Assembly: GCA_945901265.1 (NCBI GenBank)
Contig: CAMDJZ010000009.1
Location: 1 to 41,759 of the forward strand
DNA: 41,759 nucleotides
Direction: 5' to 3'
Source: Rickettsia typhi
GTDB lineage: Bacteria; Pseudomonadota; Alphaproteobacteria; Rickettsiales; UBA1997
The notes below the pieces were generated by a model that made no database searches, was not told the origin of the DNA, and worked only from the letters and a program-made list of their open reading frames with translations. Shown here piece after piece: positions 33,513-41,759 of the stretch (position 1 is its first letter; the number at the start of each line of letters is the position of its first letter). The position numbers and the translations under genes were made by a program.

Positions 33513-34364
33513 TTAATCACGTAATAATTCGTTGATGGAAGTTTTTGAACGAGTTTTTTCGTCAACCTTTTTTACAATAACTGCGCAATAAAGCGAGAGA
33601 TTTTTATCGTTAATACTGGCAGAAGAAATATTGCCAGGAACTACTACGCTGTATGCGGGAACTCGTCCAAAATATATTTCCCCAGTAGCTCGATCAATAA
33701 TTTTTGTTGATGCGCCAATATAAACTCCCATTGAAATTACTGCGCCTTTTTCTACTATAACTCCTTCGGCGATTTCACTTCTTGCGCCAATGAAACAATC
33801 ATCTTCGATGATTACAGGATTTAATTGAAGCGGTTCTAAAACTCCGCCAATTCCAACGCCTCCAGATATGTGGCAGTTTTTGCCAATCTGAGCGCAGGAG
33901 CCAATCGTAGCCCATGTATCAACCATTGTCGATTCATCAACATATGCACCAAGATTAACAAAGGAAGGCATTAAAACAACATTTTTAGCGATATAAGATC
34001 CGCGACGAACAACACTTCCAGGAAGAGCGCGAAAACCAACTTGACGAAAATCACTTTCCTGCCAATTGTTAAATTTTAATGAAACCTTGTCAAAAAAACT
34101 AATAGCATCGCCGTTAATATTTTGCTGTTTACTAAGAAAATTATCATTGAGGCGAAATGATAAAAGTATAGCTTTTTTTAACCATTGATTAACATGCCAT
34201 TTATCATCAATTTTATTACAAACTCTAGCCTGTCCACTATCAAGAAGATTAATTGCCTCATTTACGGCATCACGGATTTCACCTTTGGTTTGGATATTAA
34301 TTTGCGCTTTATTTTCAAAGGCATTTTCAATTATATTGGAAATTGTTAGAAATTCATTAATCAT
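33513..34364 (-). CDS. dapD: Tetrahydrodipicolinate N-succinyltransferase
   Basis: DapD transfers succinyl from succinyl-CoA to tetrahydrodipicolinate in the DAP pathway to lysine and peptidoglycan. The 283 residues have the family's helical N-terminal domain and a left-handed beta-helix made of hexapeptide repeats (about 100-240, for example [24 protein letters not shown]). The [20 protein letters not shown] and GTIYFGR-like [14 protein letters not shown] regions match the family. The substrate succinyl-CoA is made and consumed by the SucAB and SucCD enzymes encoded elsewhere in this window. It lies 55 bases after hemY. Confidence 0.97.
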   Translation of the reverse strand: MINEFLTISNIIENAFENKAQINIQTKGEIRDAVNEAINLLDSGQARVCNKIDDKWHVNQWLKKAILLSFRLNDNFLSKQQNINGDAISFFDKVSLKFNNWQESDFRQVGFRALPGSVVRRGSYIAKNVVLMPSFVNLGAYVDESTMVDTWATIGSCAQIGKNCHISGGVGIGGVLEPLQLNPVIIEDDCFIGARSEIAEGVIVEKGAVISMGVYIGASTKIIDRATGEIYFGRVPAYSVVVPGNISSASINDKNLSLYCAVIVKKVDEKTRSKTSINELLRD

Positions 34365-34419
34365 AAGTATTTTTATTATAGTATGTTTAAACTATTTTTT
34401 TAATTTATAAAAAAAGAAA

Positions 34420-35628
34420 TTAGTATTTTGTATAACTTTTAGCAAGAGTTAAATTTTTTTGTTGCGCATGAACATTGCCAATCATCTGATAAGCTTTGGA
34501 CAATATTTGATAAGATCGTTGTGATGGATTTTCTTTCACTAAAGCTTCAAAAATTTCTATAGACTCTTGATAATAGCCGATCTTAAAAGCTAATTTCCCT
34601 AAAATAAAGCGAGATAAATTTTTATCTTTAGTATCTTTTAGTAGTTTTTTCATCAAGCTAAATCGTCGCTTATTTGAAAATTTATGGAAATTAAGATCAT
34701 AGATTTCAGCAAGAAATAATTGTGGATTTTTATGCCATAATTTTTTTATTTTTTTGCTGACGCAAAATCTAAAACCAAGCTTAATCCAAGACTTTAAAAA
34801 GTAAGACATGGCTAGGGTAGAATTTTCATCTTTATTTAGTAAAATTTTTGCATTTTTTTGCGCTTTAAAAAATTTATTTTTTTGATAAAAATATTTCATT
34901 TCAAATAAGTTTAAAGCATTAATATCATTAGCATCTAAATAGCCATCAAGATCATCGCCGATAATTTTTAAAAGTTCTTTTACATCCTGCCATAATCCGT
35001 GTTTTTTACAAATTGGAATTAATTTTTTGGCTATTTCTGAATTATTATCTAACTTGCATAATTGCTTACCCCAAGCGATAATTCTCGTTTCATCATTGTG
35101 CTTTAAAGCTAGGTTAAATCTACCCTTAAGGCATAAAATATTGGCATTATTATTACCCACAAATTGCGAAAAATATTTAACAATTTTTTCATTATCTTTT
35201 TGATTAAGAGCTATTTTTCCAAGAATAAAATCATTGATTTTTTTATGTTTAATATTTTTCGTAAAGTTTTTTTGATGTAAGTTAATATATTTTTCATCGT
35301 TATTTTCTATCGCTAGCAACAGGGAGGCGAGCTCATCAAAACCTTGATGATGTCTGCTAACAATTTTTTCAAGGCTACGAGTATAATTTCTTTTGAAAAA
35401 AAATTTTAGCAAGGACGGGAATTTAATTGCTAAAATGCGCGTTAAAAAAGTGGCTAAAAGAATTATAAATACTGTTGATAAAATCGTAATAACAATGATC
35501 GTTAGAACATCAGTCTGCATTTCATAGTTAAGCCAGTTTACTATAACCGACCCATTATTATCGGCAAGCCAAGCTAAGGAATAAGTTATTAAAAATAATG
35601 CAATAATAAACCAAAAAACTGTAAACAT
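34420..35628 (-). CDS. hemY: HemY-family TPR membrane protein
   Basis: A 402-residue inner-membrane protein with two N-terminal transmembrane helices (about 3-21 and 40-66) and a long helical body of TPR-like repeats rich in lysine and asparagine. The architecture matches the HemY N-terminus family found next to hemD in proteobacteria. Despite the name it is not protoporphyrinogen oxidase; its precise role is unknown. It begins directly after the stop of the mitofilin/HemX-like gene, so the two are translationally coupled. Sequence conservation is low apart from the membrane segments, so synteny carries much of the assignment. Confidence 0.8.
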   Translation of the reverse strand: MFTVFWFIIALFLITYSLAWLADNNGSVIVNWLNYEMQTDVLTIIVITILSTVFIILLATFLTRILAIKFPSLLKFFFKRNYTRSLEKIVSRHHQGFDELASLLLAIENNDEKYINLHQKNFTKNIKHKKINDFILGKIALNQKDNEKIVKYFSQFVGNNNANILCLKGRFNLALKHNDETRIIAWGKQLCKLDNNSEIAKKLIPICKKHGLWQDVKELLKIIGDDLDGYLDANDINALNLFEMKYFYQKNKFFKAQKNAKILLNKDENSTLAMSYFLKSWIKLGFRFCVSKKIKKLWHKNPQLFLAEIYDLNFHKFSNKRRFSLMKKLLKDTKDKNLSRFILGKLAFKIGYYQESIEIFEALVKENPSQRSYQILSKAYQMIGNVHAQQKNLTLAKSYTKY

Positions 35629-36567
35629 CTAATTTAAACTTTTTAAATAATTTAAAATTTCCAAATCAATCTTTTGCACTTCAAGCGAGGCATTAAGATT
35701 TTCTAGGAAATTTTTAAAAACCTCGTTATAGCTCTGATTTAAGCTTAAAATAATTCCCAAAGCTTCTTGATAATTTTCAGCCTTAAGATGATTTTCAATG
35801 GTAATAATTTTATCGTCAACGTCACCTGAATTATTAATTAAAGTTCTGCGAATTATAATAATTTTAGCAATTTTTTCATTTATTTTTTTTAACCAACTAT
35901 TATCCTGAGGAGCTGAATCAGAGATCGCTTTAATTTCTGGAATTAAATTTTTAAAACTAATTTCTAATTTATTTTTAGGATAAAAATTAACCAGATGAGA
36001 TTTTAAATTAGTAATTTTTGCATGAAGCATTTCATCACTATTGCAGATAATTTCAAGGTTTTGTAATTCGGTATTAAAGTTTTTTTCATTAAATAATTTA
36101 TCGCGAAAAGATGCGTAATATATAACTATTTTATTATATCTTTCGTAAGTTTTATATTTTAAAAATTCACTTCTTAATTCACGATTTTGTTTGCGCAAAT
36201 CTTCAATTTGAAGTTGGTTTTTAATTAATAGTTGATAAATAAATCCACTACTTTTTTCTTTTAGACTAGCTATATTGAGATCGCTTAGATCATGATTTTC
36301 ATCGATATTTTGATTATTGAAATCTTGCGATAAGTCAAAGATATCACTATCGAGATTGCTGAATTTTTCATTATCAACTCTTGCCAAAAGCCTTCTTTTT
36401 GATAGATCTTGCCAGTATAAATATAAAAAAATTGATAAAAAAATTAGCGTAAAGAGCGCAACAACTTTTAAAAAAAATAGCTGATTTTTAGGATTTCTTT
36501 TTGATGATTCATCCTTATTTAAAAGGGTGTTTTCAAGATTTTTATTTTCTTTTTTTTCTTCACTCAT
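35629..36567 (-). CDS. Mitofilin/HemX-like inner-membrane protein
   Basis: This 312-residue protein has a short charged cytoplasmic N-terminus, one membrane helix (LFFLKVVALFTLIFLSIFLYLYW, about 29-51) and a long periplasmic helical and coiled-coil region (IEDLRKQNRELRSEFLKYK). Its place between hemD and hemY is that of HemX in gammaproteobacteria and the mitofilin-like protein in alphaproteobacteria. Alphaproteobacterial mitofilin homologues shape inner membranes. The sequence itself is low-complexity and diverged, so the call rests on topology and gene order. It overlaps hemD by eight bases. Confidence 0.7.
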   Translation of the reverse strand: MSEEKKENKNLENTLLNKDESSKRNPKNQLFFLKVVALFTLIFLSIFLYLYWQDLSKRRLLARVDNEKFSNLDSDIFDLSQDFNNQNIDENHDLSDLNIASLKEKSSGFIYQLLIKNQLQIEDLRKQNRELRSEFLKYKTYERYNKIVIYYASFRDKLFNEKNFNTELQNLEIICNSDEMLHAKITNLKSHLVNFYPKNKLEISFKNLIPEIKAISDSAPQDNSWLKKINEKIAKIIIIRRTLINNSGDVDDKIITIENHLKAENYQEALGIILSLNQSYNEVFKNFLENLNASLEVQKIDLEILNYLKSLN

Positions 36568-37288
36568 AAAAATTTTTGAGAATTATATTATCGCTAAACT
36601 TTTCGATTTTTTTAAATTTAAAATTTTTTTTAGCCAATTCCTCTGCCTTAATGGCAATTTTTTGACTAAAAACAATTAGAGATGAGTTTGCGAAATATTC
36701 AAGTAGATTATGGTTTTTGGCTAATAAAAAAAATAACTCCAATGTTTTTTGTGAAAAAATTAAAATTGAATCATAATGAGTGTATTTGATATTTCTTAAT
36801 AACTCAATTGAAAAACTTTTTTTAGCTATTGTTTTATATGTTAAAATCTCTGCACAATTATAACCAGATTTTTGTAGTGAATTTTGTAAATCAAAGCTAA
36901 TATTATTACCTCTTAAATAAAGAATTAATCCAGTTTTATCGTGATGTGATTGTTTAATTAATTTAAGCAATTTTGCAACGCAACTTTGTCTTGGATATGA
37001 TATGTTTTTAAATCCAGCTTCAGAAATTTTTTGAGCAGTTTTTTCCCCAACGGCAAAGATTTTTACATTGTAATCGCAGTTAAATTTTTTAAGTGCGTAA
37101 ATAGCATTTTGACTGGTAATAACAAAAGCGCCAATATTATTACCGGGATATTTTAATTGATCATCTGGATTAAAAATTTGCTGCACAGAAAAAATTGGTT
37201 CAGCAAAAATTTGGCAATTTTTTTGCTCAAGAAATTTGCTTAGAGCGTGAATCTGTTGAACTTGTCGAATAATTAAAATCTTTTTCAT
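36560..37288 (-). CDS. hemD: Uroporphyrinogen-III synthase
   Basis: HemD closes and inverts hydroxymethylbilane to uroporphyrinogen III in haem synthesis. The 242 residues show the two-domain arrangement of this poorly conserved family. Recognisable pieces are the N-terminal ILIIRQVQQ, AFVITSQNAIYAL, IFAVGEKTAQKISEAGF and the ILIFSQKTLELFF segment. Assignment is strengthened by the downstream mitofilin/HemX and hemY genes, a typical hemD neighbourhood. It is divergent from sucC with 78 bases between starts. Confidence 0.9.
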   Translation of the reverse strand: MKKILIIRQVQQIHALSKFLEQKNCQIFAEPIFSVQQIFNPDDQLKYPGNNIGAFVITSQNAIYALKKFNCDYNVKIFAVGEKTAQKISEAGFKNISYPRQSCVAKLLKLIKQSHHDKTGLILYLRGNNISFDLQNSLQKSGYNCAEILTYKTIAKKSFSIELLRNIKYTHYDSILIFSQKTLELFFLLAKNHNLLEYFANSSLIVFSQKIAIKAEELAKKNFKFKKIEKFSDNIILKNFYE

Positions 37289-37311
37289 TTAAGTGATTGC
37301 CAAGTTAAAAT

Positions 37312-37326
37312 TAAGATTTAATCTTA
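37312..37326. promoter_or_regulatory. Palindrome between hemD and sucC starts
   Basis: TAAGATTTAATCTTA is a 7-bp perfect inverted repeat around one central base, located in the 78-base region between the divergent hemD and sucC starts. The position suits an operator or overlapping promoter element. In such AT-rich DNA a palindrome of this length can occur by chance. Confidence 0.2.
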
Positions 37327-37366
37327 TGGGTAAATTTTATTTCACAAAAAATTAATTCTAAAAGCA

Positions 37367-38548
37367 ATGAATATTCACGAATATCAAGCAAAAATTCTTT
37401 TGAAAAAATTTGGCGTTGCCGTTCCTGAGGGGCATCCAGCATTTTCGGTTCCAGAAGCTGTTGAAGTTGCCAAGCAACTTGAAGCAAATGGTCACAAAGT
37501 TTTTGTTGTAAAGGCCCAAATACATGCAGGCGGAAGAGGAAAGGCTGGTGGCGTAAAGGTCGTTAAATCTATCGATGAAGTTAAAGAGAAATCTGCGCAA
37601 ATTCTTGGTAAAATATTAATAACCCATCAAACTGGACCTGAGGGTAAGGAAGTTAAGAGGCTTTATGTTGAAGCTGGTTCTAATATCAAGAAAGAATATT
37701 ATTTATCAGCAGTTGTTGATCGCAAAACAAAAGCAGTTGTTTTTATGGCTTCAACTGAAGGTGGTGTTGAAATTGAAGAAGTTGCAAAACATTCTCCTGA
37801 AAAAATTATCAGCGTAAAAATTGATCCTGCGACTGGAATTCAATCATGTCATGCACGTAAACTTGGCTTTGCACTAGGTTTTAAAGGCGAGATTTTAAAA
37901 AAATTCTCTAATCTTGTTATTTGCCTCTATAAAGCTTTTATTGAAACTGACGCATCGCAAATTGAGATTAATCCGCTAGTTGAAACTAATGAAGGTGATA
38001 TTATCGCTCTTGATGCAAAAATAAATTTTGATGATAATGCGATACATCGTAATGATGAAATTAAAACACTTCGTGACCTTGATGAGGAAGAGCCTCTTGA
38101 AATTGAAGCTTCGAAATACGAACTCAGCTACATAAAAATGGACGGTCAAATTGGTTGTATGGTTAATGGTGCAGGTCTTGCAATGGCAACAATGGATATC
38201 ATAAAACTTTTCGGATCTTCACCTGCCAACTTTTTAGACGTCGGGGGAGGGGCAACTCGTGAAAAAGTTACTGCAGCTTTTAAAATCATTTTATCAGACA
38301 TTAATGTCAAGGGTATTTTAGTTAATATTTTTGGTGGAATTATGCGTTGCGATATAATTGCTAACGGTATTATTGAAGCAGCCAAAGAGGTTAACCTTAG
38401 TGTGCCATTGGTTGTTAGATTGGAAGGAACGAATGTTGATTTAGGAAAAGAAATTCTTGCTAAATCTGGATTAGCGATAATTCCTGCAAATGATTTGGCT
38501 GATGCCGCTCAAAAAATCGTTAAAGCAGTAAAAGAAGCTTCGGCTTAA
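37367..38548 (+). CDS. sucC: Succinyl-CoA synthetase beta subunit
   Basis: SucC provides the ATP-grasp domain and the beta half of succinyl-CoA synthetase, the TCA step that makes ATP or GTP. The 393 residues open with [36 protein letters not shown], the EINPLVE metal site, the [19 protein letters not shown] segment and FGGIMRCD are all conserved. It is followed on the same strand by sucD after 170 bases, an unusually wide gap for this pair, which may hold a second promoter. No clear Shine-Dalgarno precedes the ATG. Confidence 0.98.
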   Translation: MNIHEYQAKILLKKFGVAVPEGHPAFSVPEAVEVAKQLEANGHKVFVVKAQIHAGGRGKAGGVKVVKSIDEVKEKSAQILGKILITHQTGPEGKEVKRLYVEAGSNIKKEYYLSAVVDRKTKAVVFMASTEGGVEIEEVAKHSPEKIISVKIDPATGIQSCHARKLGFALGFKGEILKKFSNLVICLYKAFIETDASQIEINPLVETNEGDIIALDAKINFDDNAIHRNDEIKTLRDLDEEEPLEIEASKYELSYIKMDGQIGCMVNGAGLAMATMDIIKLFGSSPANFLDVGGGATREKVTAAFKIILSDINVKGILVNIFGGIMRCDIIANGIIEAAKEVNLSVPLVVRLEGTNVDLGKEILAKSGLAIIPANDLADAAQKIVKAVKEASA

Positions 38549-38718
38549 ATAGGCTTAAGAATATGATTTAACTGGGTAAAGCCAGTATAAAATTTATTAA
38601 TTTTTAACAATTTTCTAAAAATATTTGAAATTATTTATTAATATAATTTTAAAGAATATTTTAGAATTGTTTTAGATTATATGAAAAATTGTAAATTAAT
38701 TTTAATTAAAAATTTAAC

Positions 38719-39609
38719 ATGTCAGTTTTAGTTAACAAAAATACCAAAGTTATCTGTCAAGGTTTTACTGGGTCGCAAGGCACTTTTCACTCTCAGCAAG
38801 CTATTGATTATGGTACGCTAATGGTTGGAGGAGTTACTCCTAATAAAGGCGGCACATTGCATCTCAACCTACCGGTTTTTGATACAGTTGACGAAGCTAA
38901 GCAAAAAACTAATTGTAATGCTTCAGTAATTTACGTTCCTCCTGCTTTTGCTGCTGACGCAATTATCGAGGCAATTGAAGCTGAAATTGAGCTTATTGTT
39001 TGCATCACTGAAGGAATTCCTGTGCTTGATATGGTTAAAGTTAAAAAAGCTTTAAGCGGATCAAATTCACGATTAATTGGTCCAAATTGCCCAGGAGTAA
39101 TTACCCCAGGTGAGTGTAAAATTGGAATCATGCCCGGACATATTCATAAGGCTGGAAAAATTGGCATTGTTTCTCGTTCAGGAACTTTAACTTACGAGGC
39201 TGTTCATCAAACTACTAAAGTTGGACTTGGTCAAAGTACTTGTATTGGTATTGGTGGTGATCCAGTAAATGGCACAAATTTTATTGATTGTCTAGATATG
39301 TTTTTATCTGATCCGCAGACGCAGGCCATGATCATGATCGGCGAAATTGGCGGTACTGACGAAGAAGACGCTGCAGAATTTCTTCGTTTAGAAGCTAGAA
39401 AAGGACGTAAGAAACCTACTGTAGGATTTATTGCCGGAAGAACTGCACCTGAAGGTCGTAGAATGGGTCACGCTGGGGCAATTATTTCTGGCGGAAAAGG
39501 TGGAGCGGAAAGTAAAATTGAAGCAATGCAATCAGCGGGAATTGAAGTTTCTGAGAGTCCAGCCCTTTTAGGTGAAACTATGCTCAAAATCCTAAAAAAT
39601 AATAATTAA
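38719..39609 (+). CDS. sucD: Succinyl-CoA synthetase alpha subunit
   Basis: SucD binds CoA and carries the phosphorylated histidine of succinyl-CoA synthetase. The 296 residues begin with [22 protein letters not shown] (CoA-binding Rossmann start). The phosphohistidine is in [16 protein letters not shown] and the CoA-site motif GPNCPG is present. It follows sucC and precedes recA by 79 bases on the same strand. With sucA and sucB in this window, the whole route from 2-oxoglutarate to succinate is encoded here except the shared E3 subunit. Confidence 0.98.
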   Translation: MSVLVNKNTKVICQGFTGSQGTFHSQQAIDYGTLMVGGVTPNKGGTLHLNLPVFDTVDEAKQKTNCNASVIYVPPAFAADAIIEAIEAEIELIVCITEGIPVLDMVKVKKALSGSNSRLIGPNCPGVITPGECKIGIMPGHIHKAGKIGIVSRSGTLTYEAVHQTTKVGLGQSTCIGIGGDPVNGTNFIDCLDMFLSDPQTQAMIMIGEIGGTDEEDAAEFLRLEARKGRKKPTVGFIAGRTAPEGRRMGHAGAIISGGKGGAESKIEAMQSAGIEVSESPALLGETMLKILKNNN

Positions 39610-39688
39610 TGAAAAATATTAATTTAATTATTTTTAAACAAAATTTAATAACAAACAACCAATCCCACTAATAAATAATAGGAAAATT

Positions 39689-40768
39689 ATGATTAATAAT
39701 GATCGCAAAAAAGCTTTAGAAGCGGCATTGTCGCAAATAGATAAACAATTCGGCAAAGGTTCGGCCATGAAATATGGCGATCGCCCATCTATGGATATCG
39801 AAGTTGTTTCAAGTGGTTCTTTAGCTCTTGATATCGCCCTGGGCGTCGGTGGATATCCTCGCGGAAGAGTAATTGAAATTTATGGACCAGAAAGTTCTGG
39901 TAAAACAACTTTAACGCTTCATGCAATTGCTGAAGCTCAAAAGGCCGGATTATCATGCGCTTTTATTGATGCTGAACATGCCTTTGATCCAGCATATGCT
40001 AAAAACCTAAAAATTAATCTTGACGATTTAATCATTTCACAGCCTGATAATGGTGAAGCTGCTTTAGAAATCGCTGACACCTTAGTTCGCTCTGGCGCGG
40101 TTGATATAATAGTTATTGACTCGGTTGCAGCATTGGTTCCGCAAGTTGAACTTGAAGGCGGAATGGCTGATAATCAAATGGGTCTTCAAGCTAGGTTGAT
40201 GAGTAAAGCATTAAGAAAACTTACCTCAACAATTTCTAAAACCAATGCTACTGTGTTTTTCATCAATCAAATTCGTATGAAAATCGGCGTGATGTTTGGA
40301 AATCCAGAAACTACATCAGGTGGAAATGCTTTAAAATTTTATGCGTCAATTCGTCTTGATATTCGTCGTGGTAATGCCATTAAAGAACAAGAAGAGGTTT
40401 TGGGTAATGAAACTAAAGTCAAGGTTGTAAAAAATAAAGTTGCCCCTCCTTTTAAAACTGCAGAGTTCGAAATAATTTATGGTGAAGGTGTTTCAAAAAT
40501 TGGCGAAATTATTGATCTTGGTGTAAAATTTGAAATTCTCGAGAAGTCTGGTTCATGGTATGCATTCAAAGGAAGTAAAATTGGACAAGGCAAAGAAAAT
40601 ACCAAAAATTATCTTAAGGAAAATCCAAAAATTGCTGAGGAAGTAGAGGATTTAGTGCGTAAGAAGGCCAGCGCAGTAATTGCTGGTGATAAAAGCACCA
40701 CTCAAAAAATAGATGCTGAAAATTCCAAGGAAGAAGGTAAGGTTGTTAAGAAAAAGCAAGCTTCCTAA
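39689..40768 (+). CDS. recA: Recombinase RecA
   Basis: RecA forms filaments on single-stranded DNA for homologous recombination and the SOS response. The 359 residues include Walker A GPESSGKT (66-73), Walker B ([12 protein letters not shown]), the L1 loop around [10 protein letters not shown] and L2 with [18 protein letters not shown]. The C-terminal tail is lysine-rich where many RecA proteins are acidic. A good AGGAAA site precedes the ATG by three bases. I see no recognisable LexA box upstream. It may be read from sucCD as well as its own promoter. A long hairpin follows the stop. Confidence 0.99.
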   Translation: MINNDRKKALEAALSQIDKQFGKGSAMKYGDRPSMDIEVVSSGSLALDIALGVGGYPRGRVIEIYGPESSGKTTLTLHAIAEAQKAGLSCAFIDAEHAFDPAYAKNLKINLDDLIISQPDNGEAALEIADTLVRSGAVDIIVIDSVAALVPQVELEGGMADNQMGLQARLMSKALRKLTSTISKTNATVFFINQIRMKIGVMFGNPETTSGGNALKFYASIRLDIRRGNAIKEQEEVLGNETKVKVVKNKVAPPFKTAEFEIIYGEGVSKIGEIIDLGVKFEILEKSGSWYAFKGSKIGQGKENTKNYLKENPKIAEEVEDLVRKKASAVIAGDKSTTQKIDAENSKEEGKVVKKKQAS

Positions 40769-40776
40769 ATTAGTTA

Positions 40777-40847
40777 GGTTATAATCGTAATTAAAATTTT
40801 AATTGATTATTAATAAATTTTTTAATAATTTTAATACGATTATAACT
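40777..40847 (+). terminator. Long AT-rich hairpin after recA
   Basis: Arms 40777-40798 and 40827-40847 pair over about 20 bp (GTTATAATCG with CGATTATAAC at the base, and TTAAAATT with AATTTTAA nearer the loop, with one bulge). It begins nine bases past the recA stop and lies 20 bases before tRNA-Arg. It lacks the GC-rich stem of a classical terminator, so it might instead stabilise the recA mRNA 3' end or be a transcription pause site. Confidence 0.5.
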
Positions 40848-40867
40848 AAAATATTTAAATTTTATTA

Positions 40868-40944
40868 GCACCCGTAGCTCAACTGGATAGAGTATCTGAC
40901 TACGGATCAGAAGGTTGCAAGTTCGAATCTTGCCGGGTGCGCCA
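40868..40944 (+). tRNA. tRNA-Arg (anticodon ACG)
   Basis: A 77-nt cloverleaf with acceptor GCACCCG/CGGGTGC, D-arm GCTCAACTGGATAGAGT, anticodon stem TCTGA/TCAGA and loop CTACGGA giving anticodon ACG, which would be edited to ICG. The T-arm (TGCAAGTTCGAATCTTGC) is intact and CCA is encoded. It is the last conventional gene in the window. Confidence 0.96.
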
Positions 40945-41225
40945 TAACATACTTCAGATGTCGCTGAAATTATAATATTTTTATTGATAAAGATTTTTTC
41001 TACTTTTCGATAAGTTCAATACAAGCCGATATTCCAATTCCCAATTCTTAAGCTTGCAATATATGGAGATTTATTTTGTGTGCTTCGGTTAATCAAATAG
41101 CTATGCTATGATTTTGCTGTAATAAATTTCATTTTTCATAACGACTACCTTTATATTTTAAAAACTAGTTAAATAAATAAAATATCTCACTTAATTTAAC
41201 ATTTTTTTGATTGGCTATGATAACA

Positions 41226-41309
41226 ATATCGGGAGCCACCACCACGCAAACCCGGCGTGTCGCTGTATTTCTTTGCTTGAAAGTGTTGTATTCCAGCAAC
41301 TCCCGATAT
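41226..41309. ncRNA. Candidate structured RNA or small inverted-repeat element
   Basis: ATATCGGGAG (41226-41235) and CTCCCGATAT (41300-41309) are a perfect 10-bp inverted repeat enclosing a GC-rich 64-nt interior in otherwise very AT-rich DNA. Inside, CACGC/GCGTG (around 41243-41259) and GCTG/CAGC can form further stems. GC-rich islands of this kind in AT-rich genomes are often structural RNAs. The strand is undetermined. I could not match it to SRP RNA, 6S, tmRNA or a known riboswitch. A small mobile element with terminal repeats inserted behind a tRNA is the alternative. Confidence 0.4.
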
Positions 41310-41759
41310 AATTAATTTTAAAATTGCATATTTTTGTGTCAATAGTTTTTATTAAATATTTTATTATCAACGATCAATAAACAAATATTTTATTATTTAT
41401 AGAAATATATTTTTAATGTTATAAAATGTTGCTTTATGTTATCGAATTTTCATTATCTACCTTTTTTAATAAATATTTTATCAATAAATAGGCCGTTAGA
41501 TTTTATTTTAAAACGCCTTAGTAAATCCAGCTTCTCAATAAAATAATCTCAAAGAAATTTTCCAATAAGTTTTGAATTTTTATATGCGATAATCAACTTC
41601 CATCCATTCTAAATCTAGTCTTACCAAATCTAAATTCTATAAATTTAAATCATCGCTCAAGATAAGATGTTTTTTTATTAAGTTATTAATCTTAATTAAG
41701 CAGATTTTAAATTATTTTAATAAGGTCCAGAGCCCATGGAATTTCTTATAAAAATAATC
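41310..41759. other. Gene-free AT-rich end of window
   Basis: No convincing coding frame, tRNA or strong hairpin is seen in these 450 bases. A TATGCGATAA stretch near 41583 recalls the closing arm of the dispersed repeat, but the rest of that element is missing. A gene may begin beyond the window edge. Confidence 0.4.

Noticed and set aside
38563-38590. Hairpin ACTGG/CCAGT between sucC and sucD as attenuator or terminator
   Set aside because: Five-base stem without U-run; too weak to call.
41226-41309. SRP (4.5S) RNA gene
   Set aside because: The conserved apical loop with GGAA and the AGCAG internal loop is absent on both strands; only vague similarity in the 3' part of the minus strand was noticed.

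Overview
The window reads as chromosomal DNA of a strongly AT-rich alphaproteobacterium, most likely a member of or relative of the Rickettsiales. The evidence is the low GC, the hemD-mitofilin/HemX-hemY gene order, the petABC bc1 operon, a single sucA/sucB/sucC/sucD set, very short intergenic spaces and mostly weak Shine-Dalgarno sites. Genes for DAP/lysine (dapD), pyrimidine (pyrD) and haem synthesis, a FeS-type photolyase and prepilin-processing genes imply a less reduced genome than Rickettsia itself. The assignment is inference; no rRNA gene is present.

Layout. Positions 1-1210 are almost gene-free. They hold a 14-bp minisatellite, an array of 43-bp palindrome-bearing repeats and a terminator for a small ribbon-helix-helix gene. 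Next come a gamma-glutamyltransferase, a secreted six-cysteine protein and a prepilin carrying a LamG-like domain (its leader is out of frame at a poly-A run), followed by dps. Region 5.9-13.5 kb is housekeeping: ftsY, nlpD-like, prepilin peptidase, recO, miaA, rluD, tsaE and sucB. Between sucB and sucA lies an opposite-strand gene of unknown function, split at an A_AAA_AAG heptamer, whose C-terminal part resembles a diverged glutamine-synthetase fold. Then follow sucA, tRNA-Met, uvrB, tRNA-Tyr, tRNA-Gly, a MoeB/ThiF-like protein, a TIGR01777 epimerase, the photolyase, a second LamG-prepilin, dut, petABC-nuoE, a DEAD-box helicase, pyrD, dapD, hemY-hemX-hemD, sucCD, recA and tRNA-Arg. The window ends in gene-free DNA with a GC-rich 84-nt element bounded by a perfect 10-bp inverted repeat.

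How the genes fit together. sucA, sucB, sucC and sucD cover 2-oxoglutarate to succinate; petABC and nuoE belong to the respiratory chain; recA, recO, uvrB, the photolyase and dps cover DNA repair and protection. The most unusual accessory theme is surface or secretion biology: two prepilins with a nearly identical N-terminus and LamG-like bodies, plus the prepilin peptidase that could process them. A second theme is repeats: a nested-hairpin element present at three intergenic loci and expanded into a tandem array at one of them. A third is two genes that each need the same -1 shift at an A-run, which is either recoding/slippage or a repeated homopolymer under-call in the assembly.
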